Below are positions 24,859 through 36,514 of a DNA stretch of 64,000 nucleotides, one piece after another. The first letter of the stretch is position 1, and every line of letters begins with the position of its first letter. A program made the position numbers and the translations under genes. Location: assembly GCF_963576615.1 (NCBI RefSeq), contig NC_088708.1, positions 48,223,196 to 48,287,195 on the forward strand. Direction: 5' to 3'. The notes under the pieces were generated by a model. The model was not told the DNA's origin and did not search any database. It worked only from the letters and a program-made list of their open reading frames with translations. The stretch is from Watersipora subatra (Eukaryota > Bryozoa > Gymnolaemata > Cheilostomatida > Watersiporidae).

Positions 24859-25959
24859 TAAGATCAGAGACTGCAATGATGCTATTAAATAGTATGCTAT
24901 AAATCTGCAAATTTTAAAGTTATGTTTCAATAATCTATCAAATGCTACAAATATATATTTATGAACAAGTGACATCAACGGACCATACTTATAATACATG
25001 CAGAAACAAAAATTTGCGTCTTTGAAACAAAAATATTTTAATCCTTTGCTCGGCCAGTTGTGTTCTGATTGTTGCTTTCAATGGAATGAACATCTTCTGG
25101 TTGTTCAATATCTTCCACATTGTCTTTTGACCTCAACTCTTCTTCTGCACTGCTGAACTAGGCGATATTAGCATCGAAACAGTTTTTTTAGCAAAGCAAA
25201 ACATTTACGATATAATACACAAATGCACAAATAATATAATACAAAATACATGTAATGATAAACTTTTAGTCGCATGCGCATTCAGCACAACTTTTAGCCT
25301 AAAACTAGTCATTCGCATACCATCATAAATGTAAACCGTTTTTATATACTTCGAAGTATCAAAATCGCGTTAAACCAGGAGTTTCCATTAGCCTGATACA
25401 GTTAATAATTATTTCTATGGTGTCTTTGGTATTTCTATTAACAGCAAAAAAATGAAAAACATTAGAGTTGGATAACGAGAGAATTAATTGTTATTGATGT
25501 AAACGATTCAATATTAATATGATTTTGTGGACACTTTTCTACAGATCACTTGCTGACTATTACGATGGGTTTCTATACCACCCTATATATTTTCGCCTTA
25601 CGATATCAACACTGAAACAAATTAAAACCATCTAAATTGTATACCAAATAAGTTTTCATTGTAATCGTAGCAACACAGACTTTATTTAGCCATTATGTGC
25701 TAACTATTTCACATTTGCATCTAAACACCCTTACAGTTGTTTTATTTTTTTTCTAAATTTATTTCAAATGCACAAAACTAGTTTTTCATGATATGAAGTT
25801 TGAAGGTTAGAATGGTAACTGTTGTTATATGTTAAATAGAAATAAATTTTCTGTGCAAAAACTTTTTTAGCACCCAGGCAATGCTGGGCATTCATCTAGT
25901 CTCTACTTGTGTGAGCCAGTCGTCTGTACGAAGCCAGCTAAGAGTGTTGGGAAAAAAGA

Positions 25960-26060
25960 TTGCACCTCATAGGAATTGAACTCATACATTTGCCTGCCCG
26001 TATGTGAAGCCAAGCACACCACCGCTAAACGTTGCTACCTTGCCATGCCTTGGAATAATT
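25960..26060 (-). repeat. tRNA-like segment, degenerate
   Basis: The complement has an AGTTCAATTCC-like B-box (from GGAATTGAACT at about 25973) and a possible A-box about 50 bp further on. It lacks a clean cloverleaf and is more likely SINE- or transposon-derived than a tRNA gene. Confidence 0.35.
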
Positions 26061-26319
26061 GGGCATATAATCATTACACAGCATGGATCTCTCAAGGAGC
26101 ACTGGACTGCGAGCGTGCGTATTTTAACCAATCACTCTTAACTGGACATATGAACGACGACAGACGAACACTTGATTCTATATGTTTATTTTCCTAATTT
26201 TTCATTATCTGTTTGGCGCTTTTTTGTCTCGCGTTCACTCTGACTTTTAGCTAACTTTTTGAGAACTTTTTTCAAACTGATTCAAGGAGAAAGACTGAGT
26301 GATGTTGTTCTCGAAAGCA

Positions 26320-26463
26320 GCCTCTCATACTTGAGCATATAGTGGCCACCGAGAACCAGCTCGTATGCTTGTATCTCAAAGATTACTCGTATCTAAGGAG
26401 GAAATTCTGCACGTATTGCAATTTTCTCAAATGTTTGGGCACTCGTATGTCGAGGTATGACTG
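26320..26463 (+). mobile_element. family H right-end fragment
   Basis: Repeated CTCGTATG-type words lead into CACTCGTATGTCGAGGTATG ending ACTG, the right inverted end of the Tigger-like H family. The left end was not found. Confidence 0.5.
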
Positions 26464-26849
26464 TATATAGATGCGATACGTTTGTAAAATGAGTGCTTTT
26501 AAAGACGACACGTTCAAATGCGACTGTACATTTTCTTTAGTGCAAACACCTCCATTTTTAGAATCATTTAGATATTTTCTACACTATATTGATTATGCTT
26601 TGTGCAGATACTGTTATTTGGAGGACTTTGATTAACTAAAATGCGGCGATTCTTGACCATTAACTTGTCTGCGATTTAGCAACTGCTGTTCATGCGCACA
26701 AATTTCATAAGAGTTGTCGACTCATTACAACTGACATACCAACCACAGTAGGTTTGTCTTAAGGGCTGGTCACACGATTGCACAAAGACAAACAAGGCGC
26801 TGAATGAAGCCTCAATCTTTTCGCGGGCGAACTTTCAGGACTATATCAG

Positions 26850-27859
26850 ACCCCCTGGGCAAATTAATTTTCCGGAAAATTGATTTCTTTTATAAGGTTT
26901 ATACACTCTTTTGTATGTTATTATGTGCATATATCTATGTATAGACGCGCAATAATATGTATACATGTACATGTATATATCCAGATGTGTATACATATAT
27001 CTATATATGATAAATGAATCAAAACGTATAACATGAAATTATTTATATAAGTGGATCTACCAAGATAAATATATATATTGTATATCTTGTTAGTCTCTGT
27101 AACAAAGAGCTCCCACAAAGATGCACCTCCTGGATTGACAGGCTCAAAAAACTTTTCAAAATACTCTACTGGTTGAGCATCTACTGGAGTAAATACTGGA
27201 CCTGTCACTGCTGCAAACTGATGAATTGTAGAAGATTTTTCTCCCTTCACACTGGTAATATTCTTCCAGGCACTGGCATCATCCCCCACCAACCTCATCA
27301 TCATCACTGCTGCCAGCCTCTTCTTCAATATCACTTTCAGGTGTAAAGTCATTCCAGTCACAATCTGAACCTGATTCATTGTCATCTCTGGCTATTAAAT
27401 CTGAAAAGTCACTGTCATCTGTGATTCTCTTAGTAACTCTGGTACTAGTACTTGCTATATTAGAATAATCTTGGGGAGTTCTCTTAGAAGTCACCATGGC
27501 GATAAACTAAATTAAAACTGTCGAAGCTTTCAGTAAATAACGGCTAAAGCAAAACAAAAAAGAAAAAAGTTTAAAAATTATTTAGAACAATTTTCCAGGT
27601 TTTTTCGCAATTTTATATATACATGTATTTATTACTGCTTAAAACGATCGTTTTGTGCAAATGGAAAATTGATCTTACAGGCTAACCGAAGCCAATATAT
27701 TGTAGCTTGCTATCGGTCAAAAAAGTAAACTAAAAACTGCATTTAGCTAACCAACAACCGCAATAAGAAAATATGTTACTAAAAACGACAAAAACGTTGC
27801 TCCACCCATTTGAAGGAGTATCGCGAAGCGACAAAAACGTTTCTTTGCCCATAAAAGGG
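26850..27859 (-). mobile_element. piggyBac-type element, internally deleted
   Basis: On the minus strand the end reads CCCTTTTATGGGCAAAGAAA, the piggyBac-style CCCTTT terminus, next to TTATAA, a degenerate TTAA target. It carries only the 5' part of a transposase gene. The other terminus is probably near CCCCCTGGGCAAATTAA at about 26851, but is weaker. Confidence 0.6.
27062..27497 (-). pseudogene. piggyBac transposase (PGBD-like), N-terminal fragment with frameshift
   Basis: The first frame starts at 27497 with MVTSKRTPQDYSN and an acidic, Ser-rich N-terminus (ESGSDCDWNDF, EEEAGSSDDDE), as in piggyBac transposases. After a run of G near 27283 the sequence continues in the next frame with VTGPVFTPVDAQPVEYFEKF and ELFVTETNKI, matching the start of the PGBD domain (GP..P.eyF..Ff...l...iv.eTN). 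The catalytic Asp residues are absent. It is a dead copy. Confidence 0.75.
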
Positions 27860-28125
27860 TTATAATGCTATAACTATAACACTATAATGCTATATGTCGG
27901 AGTTGTCACCTCGATGAATATTCATCAACTATGTGCACCGTTACCGATGACCTCACCAAGGCAACGCGGATGCGTCAGGAGGGTTTGTAGATTTCAAACT
28001 TTACCGATAATTTGCCAAGCATCTACGACAGCGTATGCAATGGGTACCGCTTTGAGGATCACGATTGGCTGTCGTAGATTGATTGACCTATATTTTCTTT
28101 CATGACAGTTGCTGCGGAACTAGTA

Positions 28126-28809
28126 CCCTTCAGGATGAAAATATTCGATGGATTTAATAATTCGCAAACAGTCTTTTTCGCGAATTATTAAATTCCATGA
28201 ATAATTAGTTCTATTTTTAAACACAAGGAAGAATAACTACTGCCTCAAATTAAAAACTAGCCGCTAGGCAGAAGTAGTAAATGTAGGTTAGTTCCAATTT
28301 CTTTTAAATCATCGCCGGGGCTTTGAGTTAACCCCATTGCCAATGCATCACACTATTTTACAAAATCATTCAAGGTTGTCACAAGTTATTCGGCATAGCG
28401 TCGTCATTGCAGAAACCTCGTTTACCTTTTTTTTACATTAAAATCGACTCCATCAACCTCTAATACCAAAGTTGAGGACGATAATGATTCCGATCTGGAC
28501 ATTATGGTATGTATTTGATTTGCAGTGCAGATACGTTTTTCCATAATTAACTGCGTTAGTTCATTCTCTTGTTTAAAAACTGATCGCTTTTATTCAACAC
28601 TTCAGCTATTGATACTTGGCATGATCAACTTGTAGTTGTCAGCTAAATAGAAACCTAAACACGTGGTGTGCGCACGTGAAGGGTTAACTCTATTGCTAGC
28701 TGCAATAGAGTTAACCCTTAATAAAGAGTGATTGTGTTCATCCGCGAATATGCATGAAAAAGGCAATATGCGCGAAACTTAACTTCGCGAATATTTTCAT
28801 CCTGTAGGG
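28126..28809 (-). mobile_element. family F deletion derivative (MITE)
   Basis: Ends CCCTTCAGGATGAAAATATT and AATATTTTCATCCTGTAGGG, flanked by TA. The outer several hundred bases match the ends of the 3.1-kb element at 19255-22384 in reverse. It interrupts E sequence at TAG-TA-TTT; the copy at about 45968 is the uninterrupted site. Confidence 0.8.
28679..28719. repeat. perfect inverted repeat, 18-bp stem, 5-nt loop
   Basis: AAGGGTTAACTCTATTGC, loop TAGCT, exact complement. It lies inside the F derivative. The 3.1-kb F element has only one arm-like word (GAAGAGTTAACTCT) at the matching place near 19367. Confidence 0.85.
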
Positions 28810-28985
28810 TATTTCATCGTCTTCCCGACTGCATCGTATAATGAGAACTCTATACCGCAAACTATTCACTGATGTGAACACGTGTAGGTGGGTTTGTGAA
28901 CGCGTGAACATTGTTATTACAGTTGATCAGCGATGTATTGTGTGATTATCTCTGATATATATGGCGATATAGTGTGAACCAGCCA

Positions 28986-31900
28986 TCGGATGAGGTCTCA
29001 AAATACACAATTGTCATATATTTACTCATTTGTCAACTCAAGCATGAAGCTACAAAATTAAAGCCAAAAGCATGCTGTTAGCTGATTTCTTAGCCTGGTG
29101 ATCTCTTTTCTGACTTTTATGTAATAGCCATATTTTCAACTTACGAGACACAGATGAGTGTCAGTGTCCAAATAATTTTGATAATATTTCGAATAAATAA
29201 AAAACCAGCTATTACCCTACGAGCTTGACAGATTAATGACTACATTTAGAAACCGGATATCCCTGGAGTAGCTTGCCATATATCTAAGGCTACAGGGGTG
29301 AAAGTTATTCACAAAAGTTGTGCCAGCTGATCTCTTTGTAGCATATATTTTCTATTGTTGAAAGTATGAACAAGCAAGCCAGTCTAGATCAGTGTTTTAA
29401 GGTAAAGCAATGTTGAACTAGATATTTTCTTCATGGCCTCCCATTTGTTTTCACACCAACTGCCTCTCAACATTTAAACTATGGTTAATCTGGAAGGAAT
29501 CTAAAGGAATGTAAAAAATGGCGAGTTGACACCGCTTGACTGTTTTTCACTTTTAGTGGTCAGTGCTGGCACCTAGCAACCACAACAGGTGCGAGATCAC
29601 TGTAATACCAATGACATTAAATTCTAGTACAAGTTTTTAACAAAGAAAACTGTTAACACCATTAAATTTATGTTTAATAAGTAATAACCAGTGACTAGAT
29701 ATAAAACAATTTACTAAAAAGCAGCACGATTGGCTGAGTGAAACTACACAATTTGAGCTAGAAATCGTATGAATACTGTTGAGAAGCTGCTCATCCCTTG
29801 TATGTTACTTTCGTCATTCAGAAATGGTTGTTCAGTCCTTCATACTGAGCGCTGTGGTAGTTGTCATTGGCTGGCTTTTTTTAGTTTTCATTATTCCTCA
29901 TTTCTGGGATTGACAAACCCCTTGCATTTATGTTTAACAACCATAAAGTTCACTAATATTTTTCTTCCGCACCACATGTACAACACTTGACTTGTTTTAT
30001 TTAAATATAGAGTATACACATTTGAAAAGTTGTAAATTATTCTTTACGATTCTTATTACAATGCTGAATGTCACATAACTCCCTGAAAGCGTCAAATTTG
30101 AGTTGATCTTAAAAGAAAGCATTTTTTTCTCTATCAGTTGATATGTTGTTTGCTGTGTTACGCGATCGCATTGCCAAGATCTTTGGAGATTAAAATCGAA
30201 AAAATCTGATCGCCGTAAAAACGCTCAGGCCACAAAAACGTGCCCAGACTTGCCCAAAATGATGTCCCGCGTTATACAACCTGTCTCTATCTCTCGTATT
30301 CACATCGACTATTTGCGATAAAAGTCTAGTCCTACGCGGCTCTATTGGCATATATCTTATTTTGTATTTGCTCATGTTGGCTAGAATAAAATTTTAAATC
30401 CAGCTACAGATGCATTATTATGAATGTTTCAAAGGTATCAGATAACAAAAATTAAAAATTTGTTCCACTCACTTTCTCCAAATGTTGTGTAAACATTTGG
30501 GTACCGATTACCAATTCTACCGGTCTACGGTAATTCTATCGAGCTAACTATGTTGAATAAGGTCTTTGTTTCAGCACAGTTCCGCCGCTACCCATATACT
30601 AACAGCCTCCCATCAGTCCCGCCCACCTTATGTCCGTCGCCTATCCTTGGGGCGGGGCTGTATATCATTGCCTACACCGACTAGTAGTTTCTTACTACCG
30701 TAAGTAAGCAAGCCGCGTCTTTGGAAAGAATATACATTACATAGGGATAGAGTTTTAAGGATGACAAGTCTGCTGCAAACTGAATTTGAACTCACATTCT
30801 CCAGTTCTGCGGACATCCATATACCATATCAATTCACTACAATATTCTGCAAATCATGTTTTGCATTATCTTCAACAATATTATTTTATTATATAATTTT
30901 TACAAGCAAAAATATTTTCATCTCGGCATAAAGCTTTTATTAAAAATATTCATCAAGTCATGGCCACTCACAGAGTTTTAGCTGATACAATAAGACAAAT
31001 TCATCTACTGCAACAAACTCAAAAAAACATGGTTTATGCAGCACACATTCAAGTCTCTCTTTCCCCTTTATGGCAGATTCCACGCTGACAAAGCTGCTTC
31101 GGCTGGTGGGACAACATAAACATTCTGTAATCAGTAAAACAAATGCAAGAAATATATGTCATTCATAGATATGTCATTCTAAACCGTATCTATTGAAAGT
31201 TTTTAAATTGGGAGTTAAGTAGATTGCGAGTGTAAATTTAAAAACGAATAAACGTTTAACAAAGGCACAAGTACGCCAAGCCAACGATTCGGAGCTTTGG
31301 TTCTGGAAATTTAAGATTTGCATTGATCAATCGATTTTCTTCATTTTCTACAAGTGAAAAGTGAACATCTAATGTCAAATCATAAATCTAATTTACTAGA
31401 TAAAGCTGCCACAGAAAGTTTGAAGCAAATGTAGCTAGGTGAACCGATAAAAAACAATAAAACGATGATTTAGTGATAGCAAAAGTTATAATTTTATTAA
31501 TTAGTACATATATTATAATATTACCTTTAGTATATTCATCAATCTAAGCCATTGTATAGCTAGATGCTAAAGATTAAAAAGAAGCCGTCAAGAACTCACT
31601 GTACATACGTATCTCGCACACGCAGGAAATTACATTTTAGCCTCAAACCGGAAATATAATCTGAATATAAACTCAACAGGAAACTCTATAGGAGACTCAA
31701 AGTAAAAGATAGATTTACCTCCATCCTCCGATCTTCCTCCGTAGAACTTTAACTACCTGATGCCAAGAAAACTCGGAGTCACCTTCGCAGTAACTTTACA
31801 GCAATTTTACAATTACATGTATGTTGTTCGCCAATAAAACGTGTTGATCGAGTAATTCATTAAAGTAATGATGTTAATTAATTTAGTAAATATCGATGTC

Positions 31901-32714
31901 CATGCGATTTAATAATAGAGTAAAATCCCTAAATTTGAGATCACAGACAACACGTTTTACGAGTGATAACATTTATTACGGCCTATATAAAAATTTCGCG
32001 CTGATAATTGGCTAAGGAAGCGACCTCATATTTATCGCTCGTGGTTTCTTTTCAGATATATTGCTTGTGACGTCACGAAAGAAGCACCCGCTGGAACGTG
32101 GAACTTTTTAAAAGAGGGCCTCGTTCAAACGCATATATCTCTGGACAGGGTTGGTCTACAAAGACAAAAATGGCATCAAATTGTAGCTGATGTTTTAGCC
32201 TTTTATGGGTCTTAATTTCATTAAATCGAATTTTTTGACGCAACCACATCTTCAAGGCATTGATGATGTAAAAGGAGTGTCATGCCAATGTTTCTTTCAA
32301 AATGACTTATACTCTCTATTTATAACTAGTATTCTCACAGTCCATTGAGCTGTGGGGTATCATAAGTTCAAATCCTATATGAGGCAATCGTTCTTTCCAA
32401 CCTTCTACCGTTGCTTTGTTACGACAGACAGACACGGCTCGTACAACGGTAAAGATTATGGTAAAGGTTTTACCAGCGCTAGCCATGTACTGGCCAATGA
32501 AGCTGGAAATTAAAAGTTATTATAAATAATCCTTTTCTCATACGCTAATAGCGAAAATACTGTAATTGTTGTTTCTAGTAACCTAACAAAAAGCTCGTGT
32601 TATTTGATAACAATTAATCAAAAGTGAGCAATGCGAAGCTCTATGAAAAAAACACCAATGCTTTCGGAGAGATCAACACATCACTGCATCATGAGACTGC
32701 ATCACTGGAAACAG
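28986..32714. other. no gene recognised
   Basis: AT-rich sequence with short accidental frames. There are GC-box-like words (CCCGCCC at about 30619, GGGGCGGGG at about 30650), a CRE-like TGACGTCA at about 32069 and a degenerate tRNA-like segment near 30785-30835. None is tied to a recognisable exon. Confidence 0.35.
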
Positions 32715-34262
32715 CGTTGCAGTGTTACGCAGTGATGCAGTGTTACGCAGTGATGCAGTGTTACGCAGTGATGCAGTGTTACGCAGTGATGCTGTGTTAC
32801 GCAGTGAATCAGTGTTACACAGTGATGCAGTGTTACATAGTGATGCAGTGTTACGCAGTGATGCAGTGTTACGCAGTGATGCAGTGTTACGCAGTGATGC
32901 AGTGTTACGCAGTGATGCAGTGTTACGCAGTGATGCAGTAATACACAGTGATGCAGTGTTACGCAGTGATGCAGTGTTACATAGTGATGCAGTGTTACAC
33001 AGTGATGCAGTGTTACACAGTGATGCAGTGTTACGCAGTGATGCAGTAATACACAGTGATGCAGTGTTACACAGTGATGCAGTGTTACACAGTGATGCAT
33101 TGTTACACAGTGATGCAGTAATACACAGTGATGCAGTGTTACACAGTGATGCAGTGTTACACAGTGATGCTGTGTTACGCAGTGATGCAGTGTTACGCAG
33201 TGATGCAGTGTTACGCAGTGATGCAGTGTTACGCAGTGATGCAGTGTTACGCAGTGGTGCAGTGTTACACAGTGATGCAGTAATACACAGTGATGCAGTG
33301 TTACGCAGTGATGCAGTGTTACACAGTGGTGCAGTGTTACACAGTGATACAGTAATGCACAGTGATGCAGTGTTACGCAGTGATGCAGTGTTACGCAGTG
33401 ATGCAGTGTTACGCAGTGATGCAGTGTTACGCAGTGATGCAGTGTTACACAGTGATGCATTGTTACACAGTGATGCAGTAATACACAGTGATGCAGTGTT
33501 ACACAGTGATGCAGTGTTACACAGTGATGCTGTGTTACGCAGTGATGCAGTGTTACGCAGTGATGCAGTGTTACGCAGTGATGCAGTGTTACGCAGTGAT
33601 GCAGTGTTACGCAGTGGTGCAGTGTTACACAGTGATGCAGTAATACACAGTGATGCAGTGTTACGCAGTGATGCAGTGTTACACAGTGGTGCAGTGTTAC
33701 ACAGTGATACAGTAATGCACAGTGATGCAGTGTTACGCAGTGATGCTGTGTTACGCAGTGATGCAGTGTTACGCAGTGATGCAGTGTTACACAGTGATGC
33801 AGTGTTACGCAGGGATGCAGTGTTACACAGTGATGCAGTGTTACACAGTGATGCAGTGTTGCGCAGTGATGCAGTGTTACACAGGGATGCAGTGTTACAC
33901 AGTGATGCAGTGTTACACAGTGATGCAGTAATACACAGTGATGCAGTGTTACACAGTGATGCAGTGTTACGCAGTGATGCAGTGTTACGCAGTGATGCAG
34001 TGTTACGCAGTGATGCAGTGTTACGCAGTGATGCAGTGTTACGCAGTGATGCAGTGTTACGCAGTGATGCAGTGTTACACAGTGAATCAGTGTTACACAG
34101 TGATGCAGTGTTACACAGTGAATCAGTGTTACACAGTGATGCAGTGTTACACAGTGATGCAGTGTTACACAGTGGTGCAGTGTTACACAATGATGCAGTA
34201 ATACACAGTGATGCAGTATTACACAGTGATGCAGTGTTACACAGTGATGCAGTGTTACACAG
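32715..34262. repeat. 18-bp minisatellite, about 86 units
   Basis: Tandem copies of GTTACGCAGTGATGCAGT with common variants (GTTACACAG, GTAATACACAG, GTGAATCAG, GTGGTGCAG). Because 18 is divisible by 3 and the unit has no stop in four frames, long artificial frames arise on both strands (527 codons plus, 535 minus). Within it a 360-bp higher-order unit (20 monomers) is repeated: 33072-33386 equals 33432-33746 exactly. Confidence 0.97.
33072..33746. repeat. 360-bp higher-order duplication in the 18-bp array
   Basis: Reading the array line by line, 315 bp at 33072-33386 are identical to 33432-33746, including the rare TGATGCATTG and CAGTGATACAGTAATGCAC variants. This shows a recent segmental duplication of 20 monomers. 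Confidence 0.93.
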
Positions 34263-36349
34263 CCCGTTTAACCATGGCATGAGCCTAAAAAAACAATGTC
34301 AGTGATTGCTCACTGTATTTTCATGTATCCAGTATGAATTAAGTTATAGATTGACGTGTCCTCTAGTTTCGCTTTAACTAAATCTGTTAGCATGGATCAA
34401 AACTATCTTATCGCTGTTTGGAAATGGTCAATGCTGGCATAGTGATATTGCAGGGCTTTTGGCTTTGTAGATATTTAGTTTCTAACAAAATTGATGCCTC
34501 TTGCAATAACATTCTAGCAGTCAATCTGTGTTTTGCATCGTGAATAAAACAATGCACTGCTAGTCTATGAATCGTAGAGTATATGTAATATTATTATTCC
34601 TGACATTTATTGCAGCTACATGAATATTATTTTACAGTAATCGCATGAAAATGCTTTTTTCGCATCACTATTTCACATGTTGCGCCACTACTGTAGCGAT
34701 ATTTCACTATATAGAATTTTAGTACATTCAAATGCATATTGTACCATATTCTAGTCTAGAAGTATTTGTGTGAGACAATACAGGCTGATTAATGTACAGT
34801 ATTGAACAGTGCTCAATTTTCAATATCCGATTAAGATGTTAGAAAGTCTGTAACAGGCCTAGTTCAAACTGTGGGTTGTCTGTACAAAATACAATCATTA
34901 AATAATCATTGCATTATATTTGCATATTAATCAAAGCAGCCAGCTGACACCAAAGAATCAAACCTAACTGTATTATAACTACACAAAAATTTAAGTACAA
35001 AATATTTGAATAAAATCACAATAATAAATGGTTGTCAATGGAGGCAAAAATAATTAATACTCCACAAACATAATACAAATACGTAAGGCAATATCTTATG
35101 TAAGTATGATGATTCTACATGATAAATAAACTTATTATGATATGAAAAGCTTAGCCACGTAAGGCTAGCTAGGAAGATGTGGCTTAATTTCTGTTGTTGA
35201 GTTTAACACATGTCATAGAGGTTTTACAGGATGTCAACATGTAAATGGACTGTTGTACTTGCTATGTTTTAATATTAGGCAATTTTCATGTAATATACAG
35301 CCAACACCTTGACAGAAATATGTATCAAAAATTCAGTAGATGCAAACAAAGCATTATTTATAACCCATCCCATGACTAAAAACCACAACAATATGCCTTC
35401 TCTTTGAGTTATTTCATATGCTGCACTAGTAGAAGCTCAGGAGTGGCTTTGTTTTAATAATACAGGTTTTGAAGCCAAACAGGAAATAAAAGAAAAGACC
35501 GCTAGTTTGTACTCTTGCATGAACAGTTGTAAATATTACGTCAGAGAATTCCTCGAGTCAGAGATTTACCGCAGGGCTGAGTAGATCAACAGTCATAGCA
35601 GCTGAGCTGTCTGATGAGAGCTTCATGTAGACACCGGATGAGCACAAGATGTGTATATCATAACTGTAAGTCGACTTAGTCCTTACTAAAATGTTCAAAA
35701 ACAAAGCAACTGTAAGTGATGTTTACTACATACGATCATCCCTTCTGAGATTTCAGGGATGAATATTTCATAAGATAAAAGTATCTTGGCTAATAACTTA
35801 AACCTATATTCAATTATTTTAATATATGACTGATCATGGTCAATCACCAAAAATGTAATTCTAAAATATTTACAAAAGGTTTGCCTGTATAACAATAATA
35901 AAAAATCAATAGGCCTATATAGTATATATAATATATAGTATATATAATCTCATTTATATGACAAATCTTATTCCTTCTTGGCATATGATCTATCTGCACT
36001 TATCCTCTTCTCTTGTGTTGAAGAGTGTGCATACTACTGTTCTTAAAATAAAGTTCAACCACGAAAATTCTTTCAATCATGAAGACGGGAAGGTGATTGC
36101 ACTAAGCTGCCCAAATCAAAGTTAACCTTCTATATTGACCAGGTATGTAACTTTGTAGCAGATACAGAGAATGCTATTATATAGACATATGAATGGGGGA
36201 TGGTGCTTTATGAAGTCCTAAAGCTAAAGAGGTCGATGTATATAAAAAGATGTGCTATATTTTACAGGGCTAATGAAAAACATTGCATTTTAATTGGCTA
36301 CAACTTATAGGGTCTGGTGCACACTATGCTCATTTTCCTAGATGTAGTG

Positions 36350-36354
<5 letters not shown>
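34263..36354. other. no gene recognised
   Basis: AT-rich unique-looking sequence. The minus frame 35695-35895 has no motif. Confidence 0.35.
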
Positions 36355-36382
<28 letters not shown>

Positions 36383-36400
36383 TATATATATATACGGTAC
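36355..36400. repeat. TA microsatellite
   Basis: A TA dinucleotide run, broken once by GA, directly before the B MITE. Confidence 0.95.
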
Positions 36401-36403
36401 ATA

Positions 36404-36514
36404 CCATAAAACCTCGAATTGAACACCATGGTGCTTTTTTTCAACCCTTCCCCTACAGTGGCGGTCAAATAGAAGTGTTCAAATAGAGGTGGCGTTCAAT
36501 TAGAGGTTTTATGG
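36404..36514 (+). mobile_element. family B MITE, 111 bp
   Basis: CCATAAAACCTCGAATTGAA at the left and TTCAATTAGAGGTTTTATGG at the right form the inverted ends. TA flanks both. It is a minimal derivative of the 1.4-kb B elements at 22.5 and 60.1 kb and sits at the TA-rich head of a family A copy. Confidence 0.88.

Larger units (their letters stand above)
22524..25549 (+). mobile_element. family B element (outer copy) with nested B and D
   Basis: It starts CCATAAAATCCCTAATTGAA after TA and matches the B copy at 60069-61431 through its interior. It is interrupted at 22953-23996 by a second B element and at 24118-24858 by a D element. The right terminal repeat is missing, and family A sequence resumes at 25550. 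A 76-codon frame at 22621-22851 is conserved only in part in the other copy and has no recognised domain. Confidence 0.65.
17485..25900 (+). mobile_element. family A element split by nested insertions
   Basis: The 5' end (TCTATATAC..TGTTTGTTTGTCTGTC plus an antisense tRNA-like segment at about 17570-17660) is followed by body pieces at 18954-19254 and 22385-22523 and the end at 25550-25900, in the same order as the uninterrupted copy at 36515-37726. The gaps are filled by element H (17682-18953), F (19255-22384, carrying D at 20500-21234) and B (22524-25549, carrying another B and a D). The end GGCAATGCTGGGCATTCATCTAGT has the Helitron-like hairpin and CTAGT. Part of the body is missing around the B insertion. 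Confidence 0.65.
26762..28985. mobile_element. family D/E element with nested piggyBac and F insertions
   Basis: The left end GGGCTGGTCACACG follows TAA, and the right end is TATAGTGTGAACCAGCC. The inner sequence at about 27885-28125 and 28810-28985 matches 45720-46167, where it is uninterrupted. A piggyBac fragment (about 26850-27859) and an F deletion derivative (28126-28809) lie inside it. Confidence 0.55.

Noticed and set aside
32060-32080. CRE-like TGACGTCA as a promoter
   Set aside because: A single 8-bp match with no nearby exon or transcript start evidence.
32622-34305. Open frames of 527 and 535 codons on opposite strands
   Set aside because: They are produced by the 18-bp tandem repeat, which is free of stops in four frames. 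There are no start context, introns or non-repetitive domains.
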